In this document: positions 13,381-23,590 of the stretch, in pieces | Layout: each line of letters begins with the position of its first letter | Numbering within the stretch: position 1 is the first letter of the stretch | Assembly (NCBI GenBank): GCA_031213475.1 | Contig: JARUPZ010000024.1 | Coordinates: forward strand, 8,993,324-9,057,323 | Source: Nereocystis luetkeana | Taxonomy: Eukaryota > Sar > Phaeophyceae > Laminariales > Laminariaceae | DNA length: 64,000 bases | Direction: 5' to 3' | The notes under the pieces: generated by a model | Told to the model about the DNA's origin: nothing | The model's input: only the letters and a program-made list of their open reading frames with translations | The model's database searches: none | Translations under genes and position numbers: made by a program

Positions 13381-13428
13381 GAGTGTTTGTTCTTTCTACC
13401 CGTCGACGTCCAGCACAACCAGTGTCTG

Positions 13429-13778
13429 TTTTTTTTTTTTTTTTTTTTTTCTCATCCCATTTATTATCTTCGCACATCTTCTTCTCTCTCTCCTTCCAGC
13501 TCGTAACTCAGATCCGGGGTCACATAGCAGGCTCTTCTACCCCCTTCCCGCTACGGTACGTGCCTTCATTTTTATCGCGAGAAGAGCTCAGCCTTTTCTT
13601 CCCTCGTCCACTCGCATCGAATTGTGCCTACCCACGCTGCAAGGCGCTCTCAACAATTGAATCCTTTTTATTTTTATTTTTGCAAATAAAGTCAAATGTC
13701 CGACCCACCTGGGGCTCGAACCCAGGACTCAAACACAAGTAGAATTCGAGGTTAACTACTTGAACCACCGGGGCGACC
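13429..13778 (-). mobile_element. SINE family A, full-length, inserted in R1
   Basis: Read on the minus strand it starts with a tRNA-like head: CCCCGGTGGTTCAAGTGG (A-box region), an anticodon-like arm, then GGGTTCGAGCCCC (B box). The body carries CAATTCGATGCGAGT..ACGAG, then GAAGAGC..CGCGATAAAAATGAAGGCACG and GGGTAGAAGAGCCTGCTATGTGACCCCGGATC. It ends in a long A-tail (T-run on the plus strand, 13429-13450). Flanks CCAGTGTC and CCACTGTG may be an eroded target duplication. SINEs depend on LINE enzymes; none is visible in the window. Confidence 0.87.
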
Positions 13779-13796
13779 GGCCACTGTGCCGATTCT

Positions 13797-13893
13797 TATC
13801 CCCTTGAGAACCGCAGTGCCGTTTTGGGGATAAACTACTCGAAACTTTAGTGGTTTGCCCCCAAAACGGAACTGCGGTTCTAAAAGGGTTAAA
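13797..13893. mobile_element. MITE family 2 (piggyBac-type, TTAA target), copy 1
   Basis: About 95 bp with inverted repeats around CCCTTTTAGAACCGCAGTCC and its complement. The right end abuts GGGTTAA; the left flank reads TTAT rather than TTAA, so one target copy has drifted. It sits inside R1 between the GATTCTT and ATCCTAG blocks. Non-coding and therefore non-autonomous. TTAA targets with CCC-starting ends are the hallmark of the piggyBac superfamily. Confidence 0.82.
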
Positions 13894-14559
13894 TCCTAGC
13901 GAGATCCCTGGTACAAGTTATGTGGTAACAAAACTCCGCCACAGATATAGTACATTGTTATGCAGTAAGCAGAGTAGACATATATATGCAACAGTGCCAT
14001 GTCATCGTACTGGGTACTACAGGCACGACATACAGATTCTATGAACAAGAGAAAACAACGGAAACAAAATGATCAAAATTTAACACAAATCAAAAGAGAA
14101 AAACTATGTCGTGCCCCCTAGCGGGGGGTGTGGCAGACACTACAGAATGAGCTGAAGAAACGACACCGCCAATAGAAACAGCGACAGGGTAAGATCGAGA
14201 ATCAAGGGGAAATTAACAGGCGAACTGAGGCACAACCAAAAAATAAACTTCCGTCACTACTGTGTACCCTACGGCAACAGCACTAGACTAGCAGAGTGGC
14301 AACGAGGCAATAGTGCCTCGTGATTGCAATGCTGTAAGCCGTCTGCGCTCTAAGAGTGGCCTCACGCTTCGCGCTCGACCTTGCCTCCTTATAACACCCG
14401 CACGAGAAAGCCTCGCGTCCAGTTCATCGGATCAACGCTGGCTTATTGCTGTAGCTTGGAAATGAACGTTCTGTCGTGTGTAAGTCGTACAGAAGAGCCA
14501 ACACGCGTCGTGCGTCGTGTGCAACTGAATGGAGGGGTAGAAGGGTCACCATGGAAACT

Positions 14560-15513
14560 GCTTTGTGCGTCTGCTCTTCACATTAAACCGTCCTTTCTAC
14601 CTGTCGACATCCGGCATAACCAGTGTCCTTGCCGACCCTGTGATCCTATTAATAGATAAATAAAGCTCTGTGGTCACAAAACTACGATACAGAGATATGA
14701 ATAGTATCATGTAAATAGAGTAGACGAGGCAATCATTGCAATGACATGTCATTGTACTGGGTACGACAGGCACGACATTCACATTACTATATTTGAAAGA
14801 GAGGAAAATCGAAAGAAGAAAAAAAGGTGTCCCCCCCCGTGGCAGACAGTACAGGACACAACCTACAGCTATTGATAGCTGCAAAAGAATAATACCACTA
14901 TATTCTATATTCGTACTTACAAACAGAGTAAGACTGAGGACAAAGACAACTATTAATATTAATATCAGGCAAACCGAAGCACAACGAAAAAACCACCCTC
15001 CAAGCGGCCGCCGCAGTTTGTGGTACGAATAGCATAGCCATAGCCAGGCTCTACCTACTATTAATAGCCGGTGTGGTACCTTGCTACCGTGCTGTTTGCA
15101 GTTTCCTTTCTGCTTTCGTCAAACATGCCCCACCCCCGGGGAGGATGCGTACAAAACAAACAAACCAGGTTCGCCATCCACCCACGAAACAAGACTTGTC
15201 TCAAGAAGGAAGAAATGTAAAAAGAAAATAAAGGGAATAAGAAATTCACGGAGGATCAAAGCTCAAAAAAAGAAAAATACAAAAGGAGGAAGTTCACGTT
15301 CGAACCAGCTGCAGCAGCTGGCGTTACGGGTAGGGTAGACATGTTCCACTTACTACTGCTGTAGACGGCCTGTTGCCTTGCTACTCTGTGTTCCGTCTCC
15401 TTCCTAATTTCGTCCACCGTGTCCCTTCAACTCCTCCTGTTACCCCCCCCTGCCCCCATTCCCTTCTAGTCCTCCCGTTGCCCCCCCCCCCCCCCATTCC
15501 CTCGGGCACCACC
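14560..15513 (+). repeat. R1 interspersed repeat, near-complete copy
   Basis: The copy runs from a CTTCACATTAAACCG lead, through all the blocks seen in other copies, to a C-rich end where MITE family 1 copy 2 begins. R1 contains an internal repetition: a block ending GTGGTACCTTGCTACC..GTCTGCCGTTTCCTTCC occurs near 15073 and again near 15375, as it does near 30330 and 30645. Two TA-bounded words in this copy (TATTAATA 15059-15066; TACTGCTGTA 15354-15363) are absent from the matching places of other copies. A TTCGAACC box near 15299-15306 resembles a minus-strand B box. Confidence 0.8.
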
Positions 15514-15622
15514 CTATTTACGGGGGACCATAGTAAATAGAACCAAATATTGTGAGTAAAAATCGGTTAATATATAGGTTTTTGAGTGTATCGTAGGTCC
15601 TACTTGCTATGGTCCCCCGTAT
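15514..15622. mobile_element. MITE family 1, copy 2
   Basis: The left end is CTATTTACGGGGGACCATAG and the right end is CTATGGTCCCCCGTAT. The interior has AATATTGTGAGTAAAAATCGG and GGTTTTTGAGTGTATCGTAGGTCC, matching copy 1 with scattered differences. It lies immediately after the C-rich end of an R1 copy. The right TAA of the consensus end has drifted. Confidence 0.85.
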
Positions 15623-17190
15623 CAACTACCACCGATGAAACTCCTGTCTCGAGTTCTGACGTCCGGCTTCCATACATCGTTCATACAACGACGGATGGCC
15701 TTCGCTTCCACTGTATTGTCAAACAGCGGCTTATGAGCCTCGATACGTGAGCTATATTGTCAACCATTTGAACGGCTGTGTGTAGCGGGTACTTACAGCA
15801 GCAGTAGCGGTCCATGTATGCCTCCCGACGACGGCGTGTCGTAGGTCGAGAGTGAGATGCTCTTGCCGACGACTCGTACAAGCATTGACGTGCGTGTGTG
15901 TGGACCATATCGCTAGCTGCAGCATGGAGAGGCTAGAGGGCACTGACAGCTGCCTGTTTTCAGGCTGTGAAGTGAAACAGCATTTTGTTGCAGGCACACT
16001 ATAAAGCTACAGCAACCGGGAGTCTGAATCTGGATCGGGAGTGCTCACCTCCGAGCCAGGTGCACGTCGGGAGAGAGGGTCTCTTGCCTAAGACTATCCT
16101 CAGACCTCAAACAGCCGATTTTCCTAACTGAGAATTGCCTTTCTATTGGGAGCGAAAATCGGGAGTCTTTTTGTGTTTCGTTTTCGTAGATGAATATCCC
16201 CCACAATATAAACCTATATATAGGAGGCAATCATTTATATTTATGCCACATGTATCAATTGCATTGGACAAAAATCAAGAGCAGCCTGAACAGGCTAGTA
16301 AAACAGAATTAATCAGGAAATTGATTTTTAAGAGATGCGCCCCCCTCATAAAAATACCTATTTTATTGGATAATCGATATCTCTGAGCTGCCATTGTGCC
16401 ACTGTATTGCTGATTTTTTGTTCTAGTTGTTGTGTGATCTACAGCTGCCATCTACGGCTGCCACGAATGACTACCGTATATCGTACAGAGTGTAGCATTT
16501 GAATGTGAGGAAATTGCACACAAATCAAATAAAAGAATTTCAGTCTCACCGGAAAGGCAATTCTCAATTATAAATAATAAAATCACCCATGTTTGTTGGA
16601 AAATGACTGCGGATACAGCGGGACATATATTAATAGTTGGAAAGTTGCTGCAGATAGAGAGGGACACAGCAGCAGTAGTGTGGCATCCCTACGACAGGCA
16701 AATTACATTTTCGCAGCCGTTCAAGCTTGTCGAACAAGTGGCCATGATGGAGATGTGAGTGAGGTCTCTCGCCGATGTGTGCACTCTCTCCTGCCTCACC
16801 CGCTACGAGTACAACCAGAACGGCCGATGTGGCGTACACTAATCCTGTGTGTATGTAGGGCCCCGGAGCTCGCCCCAGTACTAACAAGCGATTTTAACGG
16901 GAGCAAAATAAATGTTCATGGATCAAGTGGCCGGAATTCGACGGCAAACCTGAGTTGAGAGAAGGGTGGGTCAACGACGCTTGTAATGCAACCGAGTAGT
17001 TGCACTATCGTATGTGAACCAGACATGGCAGAGTATATAACAGCAGCCAGTTACACAACAACAGGATCATCAATAATCATGTTTGATGCGACATCAACTA
17101 GAGAGAGGGTATTATAGCTGTACGTATTATTTGATGATACCGCATGGCGAACCAGGCACAACAGAGCGCAATGTAGACTCAATGGAAGTT
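15623..17190. other. No recognisable gene or repeat
   Basis: Unique-looking sequence. Frames of up to 121 codons (plus, 16593-16958) show no recognisable domain and are overlapped on the other strand by a similar-length frame. Two TAGAGAGGGA-type words occur near 16655 and 17101. No promoter or RNA gene can be supported. Confidence 0.4.
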
Positions 17191-17194
17191 TGTG

Positions 17195-17290
17195 CGTGTG
17201 TGTTCTTCACAATATACCGTTGTTTCTACCCGTCGACATCCAGCACAACCAGTGTCCGTGCGGATTCTTCAATCCTCGATGAGAGATCTT
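17195..17290 (+). repeat. R1 fragment, left block only
   Basis: It begins GTGTGTGTTCTTCACAAT, holds CGTCGACATCCAGCACAACC and GATTCTTCAATCCT, and loses similarity at about 17290. It is followed 190 bases later by another left-block fragment in the same orientation. Confidence 0.75.
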
Positions 17291-17477
17291 AGTCAGGGAC
17301 AGAGAGTTGTGCGGGAGGAGACCCTTTTCTCTCCGCATCGAGCAGCGATAAGGACACGCCTACCGACAGCAGTAGTGTCACTGATGTATGTACGCAACCC
17401 CATCTCTTTCCAGTTGAGCTCACCACCAGGTACCATTTACGAGGTATTTGATGAATTATTGGCACGCACTCTATTGT

Positions 17478-17650
17478 TAGTTGTGTGTTCCCGTCACATA
17501 AAACCATTTTTTCTACTGGTCGACCTCCAGCACAACCAGTGTCCGTGACGATTCTTCAATCCTAGAGAGATACAAGCTTTTGTGGTCACAAACCTACGAC
17601 ACAGAGAAGCTGAAGTACATCTTGCTACATTGTTGTGCATGTGTACCAGG
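17478..17650 (+). repeat. R1 fragment, left blocks
   Basis: It contains a variant CGACCTCCAGCACAACC block, CTTCAATCCTAGAGAGATAC, GTGGTCACAAACCTACGACA and a trailing ATTGTTGTGCATG. At 17563-17564 it has a plain TA (CCTAGAGAGA) where other copies have TATTAATA. A TACCAGGTA starts at about 17644. Confidence 0.75.
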
Positions 17651-18040
17651 TACGAGACGAAGGGAATAAGGCCAACCAATGGTTGATTGAGCCTGATTCG
17701 CTGAGGGTGGGTAAGGATTGGGGCATTTTTTTTGTAGTTTTATTCGTCTTTCCCATCGCCCTTCTAAACCAACAGGGAGTAGTGGAAGACAACAACATCA
17801 GTGAAGGACGAAACCCAGTGAACTATTAATAGCACACTTAATTTCGAAACCACCCAAGAACATTTTTTTTATTTGTGTCTGGTGCTGAACGGATAAGTTA
17901 GACCCTACAACACAGATGGTACTCCCAATAAACGTGATATACGAGTATGGTAATACACCTTACAACTGACCATACTGATTCCAAATAGTTATTTCCCTAG
18001 GCACGTCGGTTTACCTGGTCTCATCTCCAAAAAACTCTCC

Positions 18041-18133
18041 AACAGGATTTAGGACTGTCGTCCAGTCTTGGGAACAAACCACTCATATTCTAAGTAGTTT
18101 GCCCCCAAGACGGGACTGCAGTACTAAAGGGTA
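18041..18133. mobile_element. MITE family 2, diverged copy
   Basis: The left arm GGATTTAGGACTGTCGTCC..CTTGGG and right arm CCCAAGACGGGACTGCAGTAC match the family 2 inverted repeats with many substitutions. The TTAA targets are no longer visible. It is probably an old copy. Confidence 0.65.
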
Positions 18134-18194
18134 TCCCACCTGTATATAGAAACGGGTTATGTACATACTTAGCAAGTAATTCCGTTTTTTGCTG

Positions 18195-18765
18195 AGATCC
18201 CGTGGGAATTCCCAGGAGGTCCCGCGGGTTCCCGCGTGGGTGTCATGGGATGCCAGCATCCCGCGGCATACCCCGCGGGACTTTCTATGGGACTCCATGT
18301 GATCCCACGTGTCCCGGCATGTTCCTACGGGATCCCACGGGGTCCCACCATGGCTTCTCTCGTGTTCTCAGCTGGCATCCCGCAGGACCCCGCGGGATTT
18401 CCCTCCATGGAGTTGCCCACGAAAATTAACACAGGACTACAAGGCAGTTCCTACGGAGTTCCCGTAGAGGATGCCACGACCGTAGAGGATACCACGACAT
18501 CTATCGAGATCCCTTGAGAATCCTCTACGGGGGTTTAAAGAGCGTACAACATGTCATTCCATTGAATCACTTTTCTTAATGCACCACGGGCTCCCATGAT
18601 ACATACGCGTTGTCCCACGTGATACCACAAGATTGCTTGGATGTCCGGGGGTTTCCGCGTGGGTGGATGGGTTTACGTGTATTCCCGTGTGATCATGCGA
18701 GTTTCTTTCTTCACTCCCCACGAATTCCCGCGGATTTCGGTGTGATACGGCGATGCTCCCGACCC
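18195..18765. repeat. Degenerate CCCGCGGG / GATCCC word field, left part
   Basis: The segment is packed with short GC-rich self-complementary words: ATCCCGTGGG, CCCGCGGG, ATCCCGCGG, CCACGTG, CCCATGG and GGATCCC. They recur every 10-25 bases without a fixed period. From about 18450 the words thin and change to CCGTAGAGGAT-type repeats, then resume at 18596-18765 (CCCACGTGAT, CCCGCGG). No reading frame is convincing. Confidence 0.7.
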
Positions 18766-18953
18766 GTTCTACGATAGAGGTAGCACGTTTCCGCTATTTT
18801 GTTTCTTGAAAACGGGGTTCCTTGATCCCATATCGTCGGAATGTCAATCTAGATTTCGAAAAAAATGTTTTGTAGACTCCGGCCATGGGATTATTCGCCG
18901 CCACGCGTTTTTTATTTTTGCTGGAGTCAGGTTCGGAAGAGGTATGGATCTCC

Positions 18954-19050
18954 TTAACCCCTTTAGAACCGCAGTCCCGTTTTGGGGACAAACTACTTGG
19001 AATTTGACTCGTTTGTCCCCAGACCGGGACTGCGGTTCTAAACGGGTTAA
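18954..19050. mobile_element. MITE family 2 with intact TTAA target duplication
   Basis: TTAA at 18954-18957 and TTAA at 19047-19050 bracket arms CCCTTTAGAACCGCAGTCC and its complement GGACTGCGGTTCTAAACGGG. The loop is AAACTACTTGGAATTTGAC. This is one of the two best-preserved copies, with both TTAA targets intact, and it interrupts the CCCGCGGG word field. Confidence 0.9.
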
Positions 19051-19084
19051 GTGAGGAGCCTCAGAAAAATTAGGGTGAACCTCT

Positions 19085-19535
19085 ATCGTAGAACGCCTCT
19101 CCCGCGGCACCCAACATGTCTCGATTTGATGTTCGAGTTCTCACGAATTCCCACGAATCCCTGCGATAACCCTAACCCTAGCCCTAACCCCATGCCATCC
19201 CACGGGATCTCATGGGTTCGCACGGAGGGTTCCCGCGGTAATTGCACTCGACTTCCCATGGGATCCCACAATACCCCCCAACATCTCATTTCGCGCGACA
19301 TCCCGCGACATCTTATGGTGGTCCCATGTCATATCGCAGTATCCCACGGCGTTCCCCGAGATCCCACCTGGGATATAGTGGGAAACCACGGGATACCACT
19401 AGAAAGTCGCGGGATCCCGCAGCATCTCATATGTGATCCCGCGGCACCCCGCGGCATCCCATGGGACCTCCGACGACAATAATCCGCCCAAAAAACAATA
19501 CAGTACAGGGTAGGCACCCCGCGGCATCCCATGAT
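19085..19535. repeat. Degenerate CCCGCGGG / GATCCC word field, right part
   Basis: The same word types as at 18195-18765: CCCACGGGATC, TCCCGCGG, CATCCCATGGGA, GATCCCGCGGCACCCCGCGG and CATCTCAT repeated. The block GGCACCCCGCGGCATCCCATG occurs near 19443 and again near 19513. The word field ends at about 19535. Confidence 0.7.
19168..19191 (-). repeat. Interstitial telomere-like TTAGGG-type repeat
   Basis: Three imperfect CCCTAA units with one CCCTAG variant on the plus strand. The run is too short to be a chromosome end, since other sequence continues on both sides. It could be a short inserted telomere-type repeat or chance within a CCC-rich field. Confidence 0.4.
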
Positions 19536-19545
19536 GGAATTTCTG

Positions 19546-20517
19546 ACGATGTCCGCCGAAGAATGTCATTGGGCAGGACGTGCTTTGAGTTTTCTGCTTT
19601 GTACCCAATAGGTTGTGATTTGGGTAAGAAACGTCTTCTGAACTGCCTGTGGGTGCACTCCCGGGTATTTGAGTACCACAGAAAAGCGCAATAATTTTGG
19701 CCTGCAGCAGTAGATTCACGCACCAAGGGTAAGTTTCAACCAAAATACAAACGTCTTCAATTTATACAAATTAAAAACGACTGGTATACGAACAATGTAT
19801 ACTGCTGTAATTCTCTACCCTGGACTCTCAACAGATGATTGTGACACCAAAGTATGTGGTTTAGTCGCCATATTACCTGACGGAGATGCAAGCGAAGCAG
19901 CGAGCTCTCATCGCCACGCTACGTATTTACGGGTCTTCAACAGCACTTCAACGGCAGCAGTGCCGTAAATGATTTCCAGAAGAAACAAGGGTGCACGCGG
20001 ATCTGAATTCCAGACGCCACACTACCCCCCCCCCCCATAAATTGCAGTGGAGGGCCGAAAAATAAAATAAACATAGAGATATTGGTGTGTTTCTTGTTAG
20101 TCTCATACTCTCACACGCCTGCAGAGGCTGCTTGCTATATGTACTACAGCAGTAGCACGTGTCTCTGGTGGCTATTTATGCTAGTGATCGGCTTCGGACT
20201 CTCTTGCTGTGTTTTTCTCATGTATGCACGTCCGCCAAGGAAATTTTTCGAACGCCCAGTGAAAAATCGGAGCTAAAACGCTTGAAATACACTCAACGGC
20301 ACTGACTACACTGACTACACGCACACACGTTTCTAGGGAAAAACTACTTGGATATAGTGTGGGATATATTCTCCAGTACAGCAGTATAGCTAAAGTAATA
20401 CTGGCAAGCCATGTTAAAGCTGAACATTGGAAGGGAAATAAATTGATAGGAACCCAGTAGCTTTTCCCTGGTATTTTTTTTTTTTTACTCATCGCTTTTA
20501 CTTTCTAGCTTAAGGGT
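19546..20517. other. No recognisable gene or repeat
   Basis: Unique-looking sequence with TACTGCTGTA at about 19798 and two TACAGCAGTA words (about 20141 and 20378). A plus frame at 20082-20276 (64 codons) holds two hydrophobic stretches but no family is recognised. Confidence 0.4.
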
Positions 20518-20737
20518 CATTCTTATCGGAGAGCTTTTTTTCCCAAATTTTCGACATTTTGTTCGCGCAATTTTTCAATCTTCCATATTTTCTTTTTTTT
20601 TCCAAATATTGGAATGTTAACGAACTTGATATTTTTGCTTCTGGAGAATTTCACGAATAGTGACAGAACGCCTCCGTATATCGATACATATCTCCAAACT
20701 TGGGAAAATTTGGAAAAAAAGCTCTCCGATAAGAATG
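20518..20737. mobile_element. MITE family 3, left unit of a dimer
   Basis: 220 bp with long inverted repeats beginning CATTCTTATCGGAGAGCTTT at the left and ending with its complement, ..GCTCTCCGATAAGAATG. The interior is AT-rich with a conserved TTCGACATTTT and a CCTCCGTATATCGATACATATCTCC. A second unit follows after 5 bases in the same orientation. No coding capacity. The superfamily is not obvious from the ends, and the target duplication is ambiguous because both flanks are short G-rich words. Confidence 0.85.
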
Positions 20738-20742
20738 GGTCC

Positions 20743-20974
20743 CATTCTTATCGGGGAGCTTTTTCCCCAATTTTTCGACATTTTTTTCGCGCAATTTTTC
20801 AATCTTCCATATTTTCCTGTTTTTTCTTCCAAATATTCGAATGTTAACGAACTTGATATTTTTGCTACTGGAGAATTTCACGAATAGTGACAGAACGCCT
20901 CCGTATATCGATACATATCTCCAATTATTTCCAAACTTGTGAAATTTTGGAAAAAAAGCTCTCCGATAAGAATG
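20743..20974. mobile_element. MITE family 3, right unit of a dimer
   Basis: 232 bp, closely similar to the preceding unit, with an extra TTATTTCC-like insertion before its right arm. Its right end is joined directly to the 3' end of a minus-strand family B SINE at AGCCTAACT. The junction of the two units makes a near-perfect palindrome of about 45 bp that could extrude a hairpin. Confidence 0.85.
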
Positions 20975-20976
20975 AG

Positions 20977-21263
20977 CCTAACTAATAGTAGGAGGTTTTA
21001 CCCTCAGCGATCTTCTGGACAAGCCGTGGTCACAGGTGTCGTCCCTTCTCCCCCCCGGTACGTGCCTTTATTTTTTGTCGCGCATAGGGTTCAGCTACTC
21101 GTCGATTTTCATCGAATGTAGCTAATTCGCGCTCTCGCGCTTTCCGCTAATCATTTTTTTATGGAAGAAAAAGTCCCTACGAGCGTGCACTCGGTGAGAC
21201 TTGAACCCACGAAATTGATCTTGATACGCACGCGGACCGCCTACCAAGCCACCGGGGACGCCG
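20977..21263 (-). mobile_element. SINE family B, copy with head
   Basis: On the minus strand it starts GGCGTCCCCGGTGGCTTGG with an A-box-like TGGCTTGGTAGGCGG, then GTGGGTTCAAGTCTCACC (B box), then GAGTGCACGCTCGTAGGGAC. The body has GCGGAAAGCGCGAGAGCGCG and ACATTCGATGAAAATCGACG, then GCGACAAAAAATAAAGGCACG, GGGGGAGAAGGGACGACACC and GTGACCACGG, ending AAAACCTCCTAC. The body block from CATTCGATG to TGTGACC is shared with SINE family A. Confidence 0.87.
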
Positions 21264-21424
21264 GCTTCGCAGGAGTATAGTATTAAATAGTACATGGACG
21301 AAGTACGTACGCGTAGCTCGCCCCAGATCAAGGTTTAGAGATTGATTCCGCAGAGTGGAGCGTCTATGCTTTAGTAAAGTATTAACGTTTATAGTAGTGC
21401 TGGACCTCAGCAAAATGATCATGT

Positions 21425-21615
21425 GTGGAGCATGTGTGGAGGTGTGACCTGCTGAGCTGTACGTAAGGGTGAAGGATCGGCCGGTTACCCAGCCCAGGGT
21501 AGCCTGCTGTAATAGCATTTGCCCCCCCCTCTGGACGCCGGGATCTTGAGGACGTGACGGTGCCGTATACGACTACTTTGGGGCTAGGGATCGGTCGACT
21601 ACCCAGCCCAGGGCA
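21425..21615 (-). mobile_element. SINE family D fragment
   Basis: A tRNA-like head remnant (plus-strand CCTGCTGAGCTGTA, the complement of an A box) lies at about 21447-21461. One tail unit follows at 21484-21598, with CCCAGCCCAGGGTAGCC, GACGTGACGGTGCCGTATAC and ATCGGTCGACTACCC. A second unit begins at about 21600 and breaks off. The order implies that the 3' end of one element abuts the head of another. Confidence 0.65.
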
Positions 21616-22709
21616 GAGATGTCAGGAGATACCTCAAGCAAGGCAAAACGTGCGCTGTCAAGGATGTAGGGCCGAGTGCAGTAGAGTTGGGTCGTACGTG
21701 GTGCGTCAGGCACGGAGACCTACGATTCGCGCGTCTTTTGTTAGGCAGCTGCGGCAGAGCAGCAATGCTCAATCGGGGTGTCCGTGCGCGGAGGCAGGCG
21801 CCACCACAGGCCACACTACAGCACATTATATTGCGCCGGTAGGAGGCTGGATTCGACGACGGGGGAGGAGGGAGACTGAGCGTCGACGCGCGGGGAAGAG
21901 ACGGATTGACCTCCCCCTGCGCGAGAATTTTTATTTTTCAGACCAGAACCGCAAGTGCGAGGAGCATTTTGTTTTTCAGGATGGCGGAGAAAGGGAACCG
22001 ACTGGAAGGGAGTGGCAACGAGAGCACGTGCAAAGGAGCGGGCGGATCGGGCCAAGGAGATGAGGCGGCCATGAAGAGCGGCAGGAAGACGGTGCACGGA
22101 GACTCATGACCTGCGCGCACACTATCATCACGAGAGAAGCAGTCATAGTTTGTTTTTTGCTGGTATTGTTTGTCACGAGGCAGAATAGTATCTAGTTGTT
22201 ATTAACGTCACTGGTCTTTGTGTAGTTTAACGAGTTGTATACCCTTCATGGGGAATAACCCACGCAATTATCAGGGACGTGGTATCATAGCTGCTGTGCT
22301 GCACCTTTTTTGTGTCAGACAGCCCAGGAAGAGATGGCGATCGTTGATATTCGTGTGGTAGTAAGGTTCGATTGCTCAGCTCCTTTTTCACTGCATATCC
22401 GCGAGTCTTCACTCTGACAGCACTCCAGATAGGAGGCAGGTGTGTTCCTCTTTCGTGTTCACGACTACCGTGCGTTTCGTACGGTGCAGGCAGCATCCCA
22501 GACAGCAGCCGCTGTAGTCAGCAGCCACAACTTGGTTAGTGGTGGGACGGGGGTACTCTATGTTATAGTTGAGAGGATATACCCGCGGCATGTTAGTTCA
22601 GTTTGCACATTGGTTTTAGCTCGTATGCGCTTTCTTCGTCTCGTGTATTTTGAGGAAGCCGAATTTCGATTTTTGTGGGTTTTCGGATCTTCCTAGGGCT
22701 CCAGCACCT
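21616..22709. other. No recognisable gene; GC-rich left half
   Basis: The plus frame at 21554-22063 (169 codons) begins inside a SINE D unit and is arginine-rich, so I do not call it a gene. Three minus frames overlap it. The rest is mixed, with no repeat family recognised. Confidence 0.35.
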
Positions 22710-22765
22710 TTGTGTGACCACGGACTCCTTCGTCAGAGAGTTAATGTGAGAACAACAACAACAAC
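22710..22765 (+). mobile_element. Retroposon 3' end with (AAC)n tail, copy 1
   Basis: A short GTGTGACCACGGACTCCTTC block followed by GTCAGAGAGTTAATGTGAG and an (AAC)n tail of about five units. Two other copies (53406-53467 and 53801-53859) share this end and differ upstream, the pattern left by 5'-truncated LINE or SINE copies with a microsatellite tail. The parent element is not in the window. Confidence 0.65.
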
Positions 22766-22856
22766 TAAAACCTTGTAGTTTGGTGTCACTCGAGGTATGT
22801 CAACGCAAATTTGCTATCTGTCAGGGGACGAAAGAGCTTTCTCCCGACATATTTTG

Positions 22857-23310
22857 GCCCAGGGCCCAGGGTAGCCTTGTAACATTATTCCCTGTTCTGA
22901 ACGACGGACGTGACGGTGCCGTATACGACTACGTAGGGGTAAAGGGTCCGTCGATTACCCAGCCCAGGGTAAGCTTACAACATTATTTCCGCTGTCTGAT
23001 TGGCGGGGTCTTGAGGACGTGAATGGCGCCGTATACGGCTACTTAGTAGGGTCGATTATCCAGCAGCCCAGGGTAAGCCTTGTAACATTCTCCCCCGCTC
23101 TGAACGGCTGGATCTTGAGGATGTAACGGTGCCGAATATGGCCGTACGTAAAACTACGCCGCTTTGTTTCAATACCTGGGGAACCACATGTTTTCTTTTG
23201 ACGGACGCACGCGCAGGATTTTCTGTGAAATGGACATTAGAAGTGAGATTCGAACCTATGTCCTCGACGAAGTCACGTGTGATGGGGCTGCCTGCTACCT
23301 ACTGAGCCCA
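22857..23310 (-). mobile_element. SINE family D with three tandem tail units
   Basis: The tRNA-like head lies at 23241-23310 (minus strand GGGCTCAGTAGGTAGC as A box, AGGTTCGAATCTCAC as B box). The body at 23161-23240 has a GCGTGCGTCC block also found near 62300. The tail holds three units of about 103 bp at 22857-22960, 22961-23063 and 23064-23160, each with AGCCCAGGGTA, ACATT, GAGGA(C/T)GT and a GCCGTATACG-like block (variant in the last unit). The tail is therefore a minisatellite within a SINE. Confidence 0.75.
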
Positions 23311-23461
23311 TGGATAAGGATTACAAATGCCCTTCATTGCTCATTATTTGGATTGATTTTTTGTAAGCAAAATCAAAGTATGTGGGCCTTGCATACGAGT
23401 AGTTGCTTGCCAGGTATTTACAGTAGTAGCTGTATACCTGGTACATTTTACAGTAGGAGGT

Positions 23462-23590
23462 ATATTATTATTATTATTATTATTTCTCTTGCCATCCGAC
23501 AATGTGCAGCATGATCTTCAACATGGATCACTCATAACTTTCCCGAAAGAAGAAAACCTCGGAAACAAAAGGAAGCCCATGCACCAAGTA
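23462..23590 (-). mobile_element. Retroposon 3' end with (AAT)n tail, copy 1
   Basis: Plus-strand (ATT)n is followed by CTTGCCATCCGACAATGTGC and about 90 bases also found next to a second (ATT)n tract at 25050-25275. On the minus strand this is a short body followed by an (AAT)n tail, which is typical of a truncated non-LTR retroposon. Confidence 0.65.

Larger units (their letters stand above)
13381..14290 (+). repeat. R1 interspersed repeat, copy with two nested insertions
   Basis: R1 is a non-coding repeat of about 1 kb. Its left block contains CGTCGACATCCAGCACAACC, followed by a GATTCTTCAATCCTA block, a TGTGGTCACAAAACTACGCC block, a TGCAGTAAGCAGAGTAGACA block, then A-rich sequence and a GTGGCAGACA block. 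Here the left block (13383-13428) is split from the rest (13894-14290) by a minus-strand SINE and a piggyBac-type MITE. The copy fades out after 14290. I cannot place R1 in a superfamily: no coding frame, no clear target duplication. Confidence 0.78.

Noticed and set aside
19168-19191. Chromosome end
   Set aside because: Only about three telomere-like units, with ordinary sequence on both sides.
21554-22063. 169-codon arginine-rich frame
   Set aside because: It starts within a SINE D tail unit and is overlapped by three frames on the other strand. No recognisable domain.
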